A DNA stretch of 64,000 nt from CAVTRI01 sp963737075. Its GTDB lineage: Bacteria; Actinomycetota; Acidimicrobiia; Acidimicrobiales; Palsa-688. Position 1 is the first letter of the stretch. Every line of letters begins with the position of its first letter. Under the pieces are notes generated by a model, which was not told the origin of the DNA, ran no database searches, and was given only the letters and a program-made list of their open reading frames with translations. Below are positions 41,226 through 50,312 of the stretch, piece after piece. The translations under genes and the position numbers were made by a program. The DNA lies in contig CAVTRI010000002.1 of the NCBI GenBank assembly GCA_963737075.1, positions 434,001 to 498,000 on the forward strand, read 5' to 3'.

Positions 41226-41503
41226 CAGCGGCGGCCCTGACGTTCTTGGCCAGCGTGGTAGCGGAACGTGCGAGTGGGGGCGAACTCCCCCAGCTTGTGC
41301 CCCACCATCGACTCGGTGATGTACACGGGGACGTGCTTGCGCCCGTCGTGGACGGCGATGGTGTGGCCGACCATGTCGGGGATGATCGTGGACCGGCGCG
41401 ACCAGGTCCTGATCACGCGCTTCTCGTTGCGGCCGTTCAGGTCGTCCACCTTTTTCAGCAGGTGATCGTCAACGAACGGGCCCTTCTTCAGGCTGCGGGG
41501 CAT
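41225..41503 (-). CDS. rpsS: Ribosomal protein S19 (uS19)
   Basis: 92 residues from ATG 41503. MPRSLKKGPFVDDHLLKKV and DMVGHTIAVHDGRKHVPVYI are S19 signatures. One-base overlap with rplV. Confidence 0.97.
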   Translation of the reverse strand: MPRSLKKGPFVDDHLLKKVDDLNGRNEKRVIRTWSRRSTIIPDMVGHTIAVHDGRKHVPVYITESMVGHKLGEFAPTRTFRYHAGQERQGRR

Positions 41504-41507
41504 CGAT

Positions 41508-42344
41508 CTACCTCCGGGCGCCGCGGGTACGGCGGCGGCGAACAATGAGCGTGTCGGACGGCTTGTTTCGTCTGCGGGTGCGGCCCTCGGGCTTGCCCCA
41601 CGGCGACACAGGGTGGCGGCCACCGGACGACTTGCCCTCGCCGCCGCCGAGCGGATGGTCGACGGGGTTCATGGCGACCCCGCGGGTCTGGGGACGGACA
41701 CCTTTCCAGCGGTTGCGGCCCGCCTTGCCGACGTTGACCAACTCCGCTTCGGCGTTGCCGACCTCGCCGAGCGTCGCCCGGGCGTCGATGGGCACCCGGC
41801 GCATCTCGGTGGAGGGAAGGCGCAGGGTGGCGAAATCGCCTTCTTTGGCCACCAGCTGGACGCTCATCCCGGCCCCCCGGGCGATCTTGCCGCCGCCGCC
41901 GGGCTTGAGCTCCACGTTGTGAACCACCGAACCGACGGGGATGTACCGCATCGGCAGGGCGTTGCCGGGCCGGATCTCGGCGCCCCGGCCTGACCGCAGC
42001 ACGTCGCCGACCTGGACCCGGGCCGGGGCCAGGATGTAACGCTTGTCCCCGTCGTGGTAATGCAACAGCGCAATACGAGCGTTGCGGTTGGGGTCGTACT
42101 CGATGGCGGCGACGGTGGCCGGGACACCGTCCTTGGTCCGCTTGAAGTCGATGATGCGGTACTGGCGTTTGTGACCGCCACCACGGTGACGGGCGGTCTT
42201 GCGGCCGTAGGCGTTGCGCCCGCCGGTGCTCGGCTTGGGACCGAGCAGCCCCTTCTCCGGGCGGCTCTTGGTGATCTCAGAGAAGTCCGAGACGGTTTGG
42301 AAACGGCGGCCGGCGCTGGTCGGCTTGCGCTTGCGGAGCGGCAT
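41508..42344 (-). CDS. rplB: Ribosomal protein L2 (uL2)
   Basis: 278 residues. PEKGLLGPKPSTGGRNAYGR, RYILAPARVQVGD and the conserved GVAMNPVDHPLGGGEGKSSG near the peptidyl transferase centre are all present. ATG shares a base with the rplW stop. Confidence 0.97.
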   Translation of the reverse strand: MPLRKRKPTSAGRRFQTVSDFSEITKSRPEKGLLGPKPSTGGRNAYGRKTARHRGGGHKRQYRIIDFKRTKDGVPATVAAIEYDPNRNARIALLHYHDGDKRYILAPARVQVGDVLRSGRGAEIRPGNALPMRYIPVGSVVHNVELKPGGGGKIARGAGMSVQLVAKEGDFATLRLPSTEMRRVPIDARATLGEVGNAEAELVNVGKAGRNRWKGVRPQTRGVAMNPVDHPLGGGEGKSSGGRHPVSPWGKPEGRTRRRNKPSDTLIVRRRRTRGARR

Positions 42345-42640
42345 CAGGTCCCCTCGAAGATCGGGATGCTCTGGCCGGCGGCCAGGGTGACGAGAGCCCG
42401 CTTGGAGTCGGGCCGCTTACCGAAGGTCTGCTGTCGACGGTTGCGCTTGCGCTTGCCCTGCCGGTTCAGCGTGTTGACCTTGATGACGTTGACGCCAAAG
42501 AGCTCCTCCACTGCCGCCCGGATCTCGATCTTGTTGGCATCGGGGCGGACGACGAACGTGTACACGCCTTGATCGAGCAGGGCGTACGACTTTTCGGACA
42601 CCACGGGGGAGACGATGATGTCGCGTGGGGTGCGGCTCAT
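42344..42640 (-). CDS. rplW: Ribosomal protein L23 (uL23)
   Basis: 98 residues: DIIVSPVVSEKSYALLDQGV, IEIRAAVEELFGVNVIKVNT and the basic loop RQGKRKRNRRQQTFGKRPDS. Docking site for trigger factor and SRP at the tunnel exit. Overlaps rplD by 4 bp. Confidence 0.97.
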   Translation of the reverse strand: MSRTPRDIIVSPVVSEKSYALLDQGVYTFVVRPDANKIEIRAAVEELFGVNVIKVNTLNRQGKRKRNRRQQTFGKRPDSKRALVTLAAGQSIPIFEGT

Positions 42641-43395
42641 TCGGTGCCCTCCTCAGACGCCGACTCCGAAGGCTCAGAAGGCTCAGTGGAAGGCGCCTCC
42701 TCAGACGCCGACTCCGAATCTGAAGGCTCAGAGACCGCCGCCTGCGAAGCCCCCGACCCCGGCAGAGTCTCGCTCGTGAACACCACCCAGTCGTTGCACA
42801 GCACGTCGTACGCGTTCAGCTCGCCGGCCAGGACGACTTGCGCCTCCCGGAGGTTGCGGAACGAGCGGTACGCCTCCTGGTCCTCCCGTGACAGGACCAG
42901 GAGCACCCGGCCCGAAAGCTCAAGCGCCCGAAGCGCGGCAGCCGCCGCCTTGGTGCTCGGCGTCTCCCACGGCCACCGGGAGACCACTGCCACCCTGCCC
43001 TCCGCGGCGCGGTCCGAGAGGGCCGAGCGCAGGGCGAGCTGCACCATCTTGCGGGGGGTGCGCTGGCGGTAGCTGCGGGGCTTCGGCCCCAGCGCCACCC
43101 CGCCGCCGGTGAACTGCGGCGATCGATCCGAACCCTGCCTGGCGCGCCCGGTCCCCTTTTGCTTGAACGGCTTGCGCCCGCCGCCGGAAACCTCCGCACG
43201 GGTCTTGGTGCTCTGGGTGCCCGCCCGGGCCGCAGCCAGCTGGGCGGTCACCACCTGATGCAGGACGGGCACGTTGGGCTGTATCCCGAAGACGGCCTGC
43301 TCGAGGGTGACCGTCCCCGCCTGGGTGCCGTCAACGTCCCGGACCGGAATGTCGAGGCCCACTGTGCTCGTCGGCTCGCTCCCAAGGTCGCTCAC
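42637..43395 (-). CDS. rplD: Ribosomal protein L4 (uL4) with a Ser/Glu tail
   Basis: 252 residues. The L4 core includes the tunnel loop GGGRKPFKQKGTGRARQGSD and ends near LNAYDVLCNDWVVFTSE. About 45 further residues are Ser/Glu/Pro repeats (EPSDSESASEEAPSTEPSEP). In model bacteria L4 also represses the S10 operon. Overlaps rplC by 4 bp. Confidence 0.96.
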   Translation of the reverse strand: MSDLGSEPTSTVGLDIPVRDVDGTQAGTVTLEQAVFGIQPNVPVLHQVVTAQLAAARAGTQSTKTRAEVSGGGRKPFKQKGTGRARQGSDRSPQFTGGGVALGPKPRSYRQRTPRKMVQLALRSALSDRAAEGRVAVVSRWPWETPSTKAAAAALRALELSGRVLLVLSREDQEAYRSFRNLREAQVVLAGELNAYDVLCNDWVVFTSETLPGSGASQAAVSEPSDSESASEEAPSTEPSEPSESASEEGTE

Positions 43396-44036
43396 TTGTC
43401 GCCTCCCTTCACGGCGTCGCGAATCACCACGGTGCCACCCCGAGGACCTGGAACCGCCCCCTTCACCAGCAGCAGCTCCCGCTCGGTGTCAGCCTGGACG
43501 ACCTCCAGGTTGAGGGTGGTCACGCGCTGGCTGCCTAGCTGGCCCGCCATCTTCGTGCCCTTGAACACCCTCGCCGGCGTGGCGCACGCCCCCACCGACC
43601 CTGGGGCCCGGTGGTGCTTGTGGTTGCCGTGGCTGCCTCCCTGGCCGCTGAAGTTGTGCCGCTTCATACCGCCGGCGAAGCCCTTGCCCTTGCTGACGGC
43701 GGTGACGTCCACCTTGTCCCCGGCACTGAGCACGCCGAGGGTCAGCTCCTGGCCGACCTCGTAACTGCCGGAGTCGTCGACCCTGAGCTCTACCAGCCGC
43801 ACGCCGGGGTCGACGTCGGCCTTCCCGTAGTGGCCCCCGAGCGGCTTATTGAGCGACCCCGGCTTGCGGGCGCCGTAGGTGACCTGCACCGCGGAGTACC
43901 CGTCCCGGTCGGGCGTCTTCAGCTGTACGACGCGCGCCGGCGCGACTCGCAGGACCGTGACCGCGACGGCACGGTTGCGGTCGTCCCAGACCTGAGTCAT
44001 GCCGACTTTCTCGCCGACGATCGCTTTGGATGGCAC
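43392..44036 (-). CDS. rplC: Ribosomal protein L3 (uL3)
   Basis: 214 residues from GTG 44036 (VPSKAIVGEKVGMTQVWDD). SKGKGFAGGMKRHNFSGQGG and SHGNHKHHRAPGSVG identify L3. In most bacteria it directly follows rpsJ; here a plus-strand gene of 1.26 kb lies between, so rplC needs its own promoter (see 44196-44224). Confidence 0.97.
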   Translation of the reverse strand: MPSKAIVGEKVGMTQVWDDRNRAVAVTVLRVAPARVVQLKTPDRDGYSAVQVTYGARKPGSLNKPLGGHYGKADVDPGVRLVELRVDDSGSYEVGQELTLGVLSAGDKVDVTAVSKGKGFAGGMKRHNFSGQGGSHGNHKHHRAPGSVGACATPARVFKGTKMAGQLGSQRVTTLNLEVVQADTERELLLVKGAVPGPRGGTVVIRDAVKGGDK

Positions 44037-44187
44037 AGCAGGGATTCTTTCTGGTCGTGGCGGAGGAAGGCCTGGCGCAGACCTGACCTGCCTCACACGA
44101 GAGCGGAACGCTCGAGGGAAAGGGATACGCCGCTGCGAGGTCTCCGGCCGGTCACCCGGTCGGACACGCGCAGACGCCGCTTGTTGC

Positions 44188-44235
44188 GGCCGACCACTAT
44201 AGGCGACGAGCGGCGGTCGTGCACACTGGTCGGCC
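44188..44235. promoter_or_regulatory. Candidate rplC promoter inside a 9-bp inverted repeat
   Basis: On the minus strand GTGCAC (44219-44224) and TATAGT (plus 44196-44201) are 17 bases apart and could drive rplC and the genes beyond. Perfect arms GGCCGACCA (44188-44196) and TGGTCGGCC (44227-44235) enclose the promoter, and the right arm touches the ATG of the plus-strand gene. This could be one operator for both directions; inference. Confidence 0.45.
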
Positions 44236-45492
44236 ATGAACCTGGTGGTCGTTCCCGACGTGACGAGCATTGACGCCGCGTTGCGCTTCGACGTCACCCG
44301 GGCCGAGGCGACGGCGACGGCGCGGGTGAGGTTCGCGGTGATGGGCAACGCAGCCGGTCGCCCGGCGCTCGATCTCCGGCAGCCGGTGGACCAACTCCAC
44401 CTCGACGGCCGCCCGCTCGACGTCGAGGCTTTTCAGAAATGCGACGTCGGTGGAGGCGATGGGGCGGAGGTTCGCGTCCTTGACGTCGCCGTCGAGCCCG
44501 GAGGGTCACACGTCCTCGAGGTCGGCTACCGGCTGGAGCGGCCCGACGCTGCCCAGGCAGTCGATGTGGGCTGGGACAGCAGCGCGGTCCGTTTCGACTT
44601 CTGGATGTCTGATCTGTATCCCGGCCGCTACCTGGAGCAGTGGATCCCGGCGCCCCTCATCGGCGACCGCTTCCGCTTGTCAGTGGACGTCGAGGTGGCC
44701 GGCACGGACCGCCCGCATGTGGCGGCGGCCAACTGTCCCGGCGGCGACGCTGTCCCCGGCCTCTCGTGGGGTCTTCGCTGGCCGGGCGCGGTCGCCGCCC
44801 TCTCGCCGATGCTGGTCGTCGCCCCCGCTGACGCTGTCGAGGTGCGGCGACGGGAGGTCGGCCTGGCCGGGCGAGCCGTGCCACTCGAGCTGGTCACCGC
44901 CCGCCACGCCGAAGTAGAGGCCGACCTGCCGGCCTGTGAAGCGGACGTGTCCGCCTGGCTGGGCTACAACGCGCTGCGCTATGGCCCGTGGTCGCATGGG
45001 CCGCGCTTCACGGCTTTCGTGTGGGGCCCCGGGCGGGGGATGGAATATGACGGGGCGACCACGGCGTCGGTGGATGCGCTGGAGCACGAGGTGTTTCACT
45101 CGTGGTTCGGAAGGGGGGTGAAGCCGGCCACCGCCAGCGACGGGTGGATCGACGAGGCCTTCACCTCCTGGGCGACGGCATCCCGGCGCGTCGAGCAGCC
45201 GCGCTTCGCCGTCGAGGAGCTGGGGCTGGACCAGGATCCTTTGGTGCTCTATCCGCCGCACCCCTGGAGCCGCTTCACCCCGATCGAGGCCTACCGGGAC
45301 GGGGCAAGGCTGTTCGCGGGGCTGGCGTTTCTGCTGGGGGGCGCCGGCCGGCTGCGCTCAGCGATGGCGGCCTGGTATCAAACCAACCGGGGCGGCCTGG
45401 TCAGCACCGACGGGCTGGAAGCCCACCTGCGTGCATGGTCCGGCGTCGACGTGGGACCGTGGTTCGACCGCTACGTCCACGGCCGCGGCTAA
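44236..45492 (+). CDS. M1-like (gluzincin) metallopeptidase family protein
   Basis: A 418-residue protein with the zinc motif H284-E-V-F-H288, then 18 residues to Glu307 in GWIDEAFTSW, the HExxH-x18-E pattern of M1 aminopeptidases. GMEYDGATT before it corresponds to the GAMEN-type substrate loop. The N-terminal part is beta-rich, as in the M1 saddle domain. It is much shorter than classical M1 enzymes (800 or more) and has no signal peptide, so it is probably cytosolic. The substrate is unknown. It lies on the opposite strand between rpsJ and rplC and stops 6 bp from the rpsJ stop. Confidence 0.85.
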   Translation: MNLVVVPDVTSIDAALRFDVTRAEATATARVRFAVMGNAAGRPALDLRQPVDQLHLDGRPLDVEAFQKCDVGGGDGAEVRVLDVAVEPGGSHVLEVGYRLERPDAAQAVDVGWDSSAVRFDFWMSDLYPGRYLEQWIPAPLIGDRFRLSVDVEVAGTDRPHVAAANCPGGDAVPGLSWGLRWPGAVAALSPMLVVAPADAVEVRRREVGLAGRAVPLELVTARHAEVEADLPACEADVSAWLGYNALRYGPWSHGPRFTAFVWGPGRGMEYDGATTASVDALEHEVFHSWFGRGVKPATASDGWIDEAFTSWATASRRVEQPRFAVEELGLDQDPLVLYPPHPWSRFTPIEAYRDGARLFAGLAFLLGGAGRLRSAMAAWYQTNRGGLVSTDGLEAHLRAWSGVDVGPWFDRYVHGRG

Positions 45493-45498
45493 CAGCCG

Positions 45499-45825
45499 TC
45501 AGGTGGTCTGGATCTTCACCTCGATCTCGACACCTGCCGGCAGCTCGATGCGCTGCAACGAGTCGACGGTTTTGGGGGTGTGCTCGACGATGTCCAGCAA
45601 CCGCTTGTGCACCCGCATCTCGAAGTGCTCCCGGCTGTCTTTGTACTTGTGCGGAGAACGGATCACCGTGTAACGGTTTTTTTCCGTCGGCAAGGGCACT
45701 GGTCCCCGAACCTTCGCCTGGGTGCGCAGCACGGTCTCCACAATCTTCTTCGTCGACTGATCGATGATCTCGTGGTCGTAGGCCTTCAGTCGGATGCGGA
45801 TCCGCTGCTTGTTGGCTTCAGCCAC
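45499..45825 (-). CDS. rpsJ: Ribosomal protein S10 (uS10)
   Basis: 108 residues from GTG 45825 with TGGAG upstream. RIRLKAYDHEIIDQSTKKIV, RGPVPLPTEKNRYTVIRSPH and the SREHFEMRVHKRLLDI segment are conserved. Also a NusB partner in antitermination. The last gene before the M1-like insertion; a hairpin lies between tuf and rpsJ. Confidence 0.97.
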   Translation of the reverse strand: MAEANKQRIRIRLKAYDHEIIDQSTKKIVETVLRTQAKVRGPVPLPTEKNRYTVIRSPHKYKDSREHFEMRVHKRLLDIVEHTPKTVDSLQRIELPAGVEIEVKIQTT

Positions 45826-45897
45826 GGCGGCGCTCCAGGGGGGTCATGAGGAGGTCTCTCCAGTCAGGATGCGGGTTGTCAATGGGCGGGGATGTGA

Positions 45898-45921
45898 TGC
45901 CCCGGGCGACAGCCCGGGGCA
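45898..45921 (-). terminator. Hairpin downstream of tuf
   Basis: TGCCCCGGGC (45898-45907) and GCCCGGGGCA (45912-45921) form a perfect 10-bp stem with a 4-base loop starting 7 bp after the tuf stop. There is no clear T tract. It may partially end the str transcript ahead of rpsJ. Confidence 0.65.
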
Positions 45922-45928
45922 CACGACA

Positions 45929-47119
45929 CTACTTGATGATCTTGGTGACCCGGCCGGACGCGACGGTGTGCCCGCCCTCCCGGACCGCGAAGCGGAGCCC
46001 TTCGTCCATGGCGATCGGCTTCTGCAGCTCGGCCGTGATCGCCGTGTTGTCGCCGGGCATCACCATCTCGGTGCCCTCCGGCAGGGTGATCGACCCCGTC
46101 ACGTCGGTCGTGCGGAAGTAGAACTGCGGGCGGTAGCCGCTGAAGAACGGCTTGTTGCGGCCGCCCTCCTCCTTGGTCAGGACGTAGATCTGGCCTTCGA
46201 AGTGGGTGTGCGGCGTGATCGAGCCCGGCTTGCAGAGCACCTGGCCGCGCTGCACCTCCTCCTTCTTGATGCCCCGCAGCAGGGCGCCGATGTTGTCACC
46301 GGCCTGACCCGAATCGAGCAGCTTGTGGAACATCTCGACACCGGTGCAGACCGTCTTCTGGGTGGGCCGCAGACCGACGATCTCGACGTCCTCGCCGACC
46401 CTGATCTGACCCCGCTCCACCTTGCCGGTCACCACCGTGCCGCGCCCCTGGATGGTGAACACATCCTCGATCGGCATCTGGAACGGCTTGTCGAGGTCGC
46501 GCACCGGCTCTGGAACCCACGTGTCGACGGCCTCCATGAGCTCGAGGACCTTTTCCTCTTCTTCCTTGTCGCCCTCGAGGGCCTTGAGGGCCGAGACCCG
46601 CACCACCGGGGTGTCATCCCCGGGGAACTCGTAGAAGTTGAGCAGGTCCCGCACCTCGAGCTCGACCAGGTCGAGCAGCTCCTCGTCGTCGACCATGTCG
46701 GCCTTGTTGAGGGCGACGACGATCGACGGCACGCCGACCTGGCGGGCGAGCAGCACGTGCTCACGGGTCTGCGCCATCGGCCCGTCGGCGGCGGACACGA
46801 CCAGGATGGCGCCGTCGACCTGGGCGGCGCCGGTGATCATGTTTTTGATGTAGTCGGCGTGGCCCGGCATGTCGACGTGCGCGTAGTGGCGGTTCGGCGT
46901 CGAGTATTCGACGTGGGCGATGTTGATCGTGATGCCCCGTTGCTTCTCCTCGGGCGCCTTGTCGATCTGGTCGAACGCCACGAAGCTGTTGGCGCTCGGG
47001 TCCCGTTCGGCCAGGACCTTGGTGATGGCCGCGGTCAAGGTGGTCTTGCCGTGGTCGATGTGGCCCATCGTCCCGATGTTGAGGTGGGGCTTGTTGCGCT
47101 CGAACTTCTTCTTGGCCAT
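45929..47119 (-). CDS. tuf: Elongation factor Tu
   Basis: GTPase delivering aminoacyl-tRNA to the ribosome, 396 residues. GHIDHGKTTL P-loop (Ile in place of the usual Val), DMPGHADYIKNM, NKADMVDDEELL and the C-terminal domains are intact. Follows fusA by 88 bp. Confidence 0.98.
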   Translation of the reverse strand: MAKKKFERNKPHLNIGTMGHIDHGKTTLTAAITKVLAERDPSANSFVAFDQIDKAPEEKQRGITINIAHVEYSTPNRHYAHVDMPGHADYIKNMITGAAQVDGAILVVSAADGPMAQTREHVLLARQVGVPSIVVALNKADMVDDEELLDLVELEVRDLLNFYEFPGDDTPVVRVSALKALEGDKEEEEKVLELMEAVDTWVPEPVRDLDKPFQMPIEDVFTIQGRGTVVTGKVERGQIRVGEDVEIVGLRPTQKTVCTGVEMFHKLLDSGQAGDNIGALLRGIKKEEVQRGQVLCKPGSITPHTHFEGQIYVLTKEEGGRNKPFFSGYRPQFYFRTTDVTGSITLPEGTEMVMPGDNTAITAELQKPIAMDEGLRFAVREGGHTVASGRVTKIIK

Positions 47120-47207
47120 GGACGGAATCGCTCCTGTACTGACCGGCTCCTGTCGCCGGATGACGCGGTGAATAACGTTAGTTGGTCGCGAGGATCAGAG
47201 CGCCTCG

Positions 47208-49313
47208 CTACTCCCCTCGCACCCGGGCCACGATCTCGGCGGCCACGGACTGGGGGACCTCCTGGTAAGAGTTGAACTGCATGGTGTAGGTGGCCCGCCC
47301 CTGGGTGCGACTGCGGAGGTCGGTGGCGTAGCCGAACATCTCGGCGAGCGGCACCTGGGCACGGACCACCTGATTGTTGCCCCGCTGGTCCATCCCCTCC
47401 ACCTTGCCGCGCCGGGAGGACAGGTTGCCGATGACGTCTCCCATGAAGTCCTCAGGGGTGACGACCTCGACCGACATGATCGGCTCCAGCAGCACCGGAC
47501 CCGCCCTGCGGGCCGCCTCTTTGAAGCACATGGAGCCGGCGATCTTGAACGCCATCTCCGAGCTGTCGACGTCGTGGTACGAGCCGTACACCAGGGTGGC
47601 CCGCAGGTCGACGACGGGGTAGCCGGCCAGCACGCCGGACTGCATGGCGTCCTGGATGCCGGCGTCCACCGAGGGGATGTACTCCTTCGGGATGATGCCG
47701 CCGGTGATCTTGTCGACGAACTCGTAGCCGCCGCCGGGCCCCGTCGGCTCCAGGTCGAGGACCACATGCCCGTACTGGCCCTTGCCGCCTGTCTGGCGGA
47801 TGTAGCGGGTCTCGACCTTGGACACCGAGTGCTTGATCGTCTCGCGGTAGGCCACCTGGGGCTTGCCAACGTTGGCGTCCACCCGGAACTCCCGCAGCAT
47901 ACGGTCGACGAGCACCTCGAGATGCAGCTCGCCCATCCCGCCAATGATCGTCTGATTAGTCTCCTCGTCGGAGTGGACCTGGAACGTGGGGTCCTCCTCC
48001 GCCAGCGCCTGGAGGGCTCGGGACAGCTTGTCCTGGTCGTTCTTGGTCTTGGGTTCGACCGCAACGTGGATGACCGGCTCCGGGAAGTCGAGTGATTCGA
48101 GCACAATCGGGGCATTGGGGTCGCACAGGGTGTCTCCGGTGGTGGTGTTCTTCAGCCCTATGAGGGCGACGATGTCCCCGGCGAAGGCGGCGTCGCGGTC
48201 CTCGCGGTGGTTGGCGTGCATCTGCAGGATCCGACCGGCCCGCTCCTTGCGATCCTTGGTCGAGTTGACGATCGGGTCGCCCTTGCGCAGCGTGCCCGAG
48301 TAGATGCGGGCGTAGGTGAGCTTCCCGCCTGACTGCGGGTCGGTCATGATCTTGAACGCCAGGGCCGAGAACGGCGCGTCGTCGCTCGCCGCCCGTTCCA
48401 GCTCCTCGATGCCCTTGATGTCGAGCCCGCGTGCGGGCCGGATGTCGAGCGGTGATGGAAGGAAGTCGACGACAGCATCCAGCATCGGCTGAACGCCCTT
48501 GTTTTTGAAGGCCGAACCGCACAGCACGGGCACCAGGTCGCCGGAAATGGTCGCCGCCCGCAGCGCCCTCCGCAGGTCGTCGGCGGTGATTTCCTCCTCG
48601 GCGAGGAATTTCTCCGTGATGACGTCGTCGAAGGTGGAGAGAGTGTCGATGAGCTGCGCCCGGTACGACTCGGCCTGGTCAGCCAGCTCGGCGGGGATCT
48701 CCACCACGTCGAACTTGTCGCCTTTGGAGGCTTCGGCCGGCCACACCAGCGACTTCATGTTGATCAGGTCGACGACGCCCCGGAACTCGCTTTCCGACCC
48801 CATCGGGAGCTGAACCACGGCGACGTTGGCATCCAGCCGGTCTCTGATCATGTCCACGGACCTGAAAAAGTCAGCGCCGATGCGGTCCATCTTGTTGACG
48901 AAGCACATGCGCGGCACGCCGTACTTGTCCGCCTGGCGCCAGACCGTCTCGGTCTGGGGCTCCACCCCGGCGACGGCGTCAAAGACGGCCAGCGCCCCGT
49001 CGAGCACGCGAAGCGACCGCTCGACTTCCACGGTGAAGTCGACATGGCCCGGGGTGTCGAGGATGTTGATGCGGTGGTCGTTCCACTCGCAGGTGGTAGC
49101 CGCCGAGGTGATGGTGATCCCCCGCTCCTGCTCCTGGACCATCCAGTCCATGGTGGCGGCGCCCTCGTGGACCTCGCCGATCTTGTAGTTGATGCCGGTG
49201 TAGAAGAGGATCCGCTCGGTCGTGGTGGTCTTGCCCGCGTCGATGTGGGCCATGATCCCGATATTGCGGGTCCGGGCCAGGGGGAATTGTCGGGTTGCTT
49301 TCGCTTCAGCCAT
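47208..49313 (-). CDS. fusA: Elongation factor G
   Basis: Translocation GTPase, 701 residues, full length. AHIDAGKTTTTERILFYTG, DTPGHVDFTVEVERSLRV, NKMDRIGADFF and the domain IV-V region (YIPSVDAGIQDAMQSGVLAG) are normal. Between rpsG and tuf as in the standard str operon. Confidence 0.98.
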   Translation of the reverse strand: MAEAKATRQFPLARTRNIGIMAHIDAGKTTTTERILFYTGINYKIGEVHEGAATMDWMVQEQERGITITSAATTCEWNDHRINILDTPGHVDFTVEVERSLRVLDGALAVFDAVAGVEPQTETVWRQADKYGVPRMCFVNKMDRIGADFFRSVDMIRDRLDANVAVVQLPMGSESEFRGVVDLINMKSLVWPAEASKGDKFDVVEIPAELADQAESYRAQLIDTLSTFDDVITEKFLAEEEITADDLRRALRAATISGDLVPVLCGSAFKNKGVQPMLDAVVDFLPSPLDIRPARGLDIKGIEELERAASDDAPFSALAFKIMTDPQSGGKLTYARIYSGTLRKGDPIVNSTKDRKERAGRILQMHANHREDRDAAFAGDIVALIGLKNTTTGDTLCDPNAPIVLESLDFPEPVIHVAVEPKTKNDQDKLSRALQALAEEDPTFQVHSDEETNQTIIGGMGELHLEVLVDRMLREFRVDANVGKPQVAYRETIKHSVSKVETRYIRQTGGKGQYGHVVLDLEPTGPGGGYEFVDKITGGIIPKEYIPSVDAGIQDAMQSGVLAGYPVVDLRATLVYGSYHDVDSSEMAFKIAGSMCFKEAARRAGPVLLEPIMSVEVVTPEDFMGDVIGNLSSRRGKVEGMDQRGNNQVVRAQVPLAEMFGYATDLRSRTQGRATYTMQFNSYQEVPQSVAAEIVARVRGE

Positions 49314-49372
49314 TGCTTTCTCTCACTGCGTTGTGTTGCGGACGGTCTCCCCCCGCCGTCGTTGGTGATGGC

Positions 49373-49843
49373 CTACCAGCGGTAGTGGGCGAACGCCCGG
49401 TTGGACTCGGCCATCTTGTGCATGTCCTCCCGGCGCTTGACGGCGGCGCCCACGCCGTTGGACGCGTCCATCAGCTCGGCCGCCAGCTTCTGGGCCATGG
49501 TCTTTTCTCGGCGCTGGCGGGAGTATCCGATGAGCCACCGGATGGAGAGGGTCGTGGCGCGCCGGGGCCGCACTTCGACGGGCACCTGGTAAGTGGCCCC
49601 GCCGACCCGGCGGCTCTTGACCTCCAGCTGCGGCTTCGTGTTGTCCACCGCCCGCTTGAGGGTGGCGATGGGCTCCGCGCTCGTGCGTTCCTTGATCGTG
49701 TCCAGCGCGTCGTACACGATCCGCTCGGCCAGGCTGCGCTTGCCGCGAACCAGGATCTTGTTGACGACCTGAGTCACCAGCACCGATCGGTAGATCGGGT
49801 CCGGAGCCAGGTCACGGCGGGGGGCCGGTCCCTTGCGAGGCAT
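49373..49843 (-). CDS. rpsG: Ribosomal protein S7 (uS7)
   Basis: 156 residues: MPRKGPAPRRDLAPDPIYRS, VNKILVRGKRSLAERIVYDA and KPQLEVKSRRVGGATYQVPV are typical. Organises the 3' domain of 16S rRNA. A 100-bp gap separates it from rpsL. Confidence 0.97.
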   Translation of the reverse strand: MPRKGPAPRRDLAPDPIYRSVLVTQVVNKILVRGKRSLAERIVYDALDTIKERTSAEPIATLKRAVDNTKPQLEVKSRRVGGATYQVPVEVRPRRATTLSIRWLIGYSRQRREKTMAQKLAAELMDASNGVGAAVKRREDMHKMAESNRAFAHYRW

Positions 49844-49943
49844 TGGCTAGTGCCCCCTCCGTGAAGGCCCCGTTGGTATCTCCGTGGCTTTGATGTCCGT
49901 AGCCTGCGACAAGCAGGCCGACCTTCTCTGCTCTGGCACTGAG

Positions 49944-50312
49944 TCAGCCTTTCTTGGCGCCGTAGCGGCTGCGGGCCTGCTTGCGGTCGCGCACACCCGA
50001 AGTGTCGAGGGTGCCGCGAATGATCTTGTAGCGGACGCCAGGCAGGTCTTTGACCCGGCCGCCGCGAACGAGGACGATCGAGTGCTCCTGCAGGTTGTGG
50101 CCCACGCCAGGGATGTAGGCGGTCACCTCCACCCCGCTGGTCAGCCGGACGCGAGCAACCTTGCGGAGGGCGGAGTTGGGCTTCTTCGGCGTGGTGGTGT
50201 AGACGCGAGTGCACACGCCGCGGCGTTGGGGCGCGCCTCTGAGGGCCGGCGTCTTGGTCTTGTCCGACTTCTGCTCGCGGCCCTTCCGGACCAGTTGTGC
50301 GATTGTGGGCAA
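49944..50312 (-). CDS. rpsL: Ribosomal protein S12 (uS12)
   Basis: 122 residues from TTG 50312, preceded by GAGAGG 6 bases upstream; a TTG start gives the expected MPTIAQLVRKG N-terminus. TTTPKKPNSALRKVARVRL and GRVKDLPGVRYK carry wild-type lysines at the two streptomycin-resistance positions. Heads the str operon, cut off from rpoC by the sugar island. Confidence 0.96.
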   Translation of the reverse strand: MPTIAQLVRKGREQKSDKTKTPALRGAPQRRGVCTRVYTTTPKKPNSALRKVARVRLTSGVEVTAYIPGVGHNLQEHSIVLVRGGRVKDLPGVRYKIIRGTLDTSGVRDRKQARSRYGAKKG

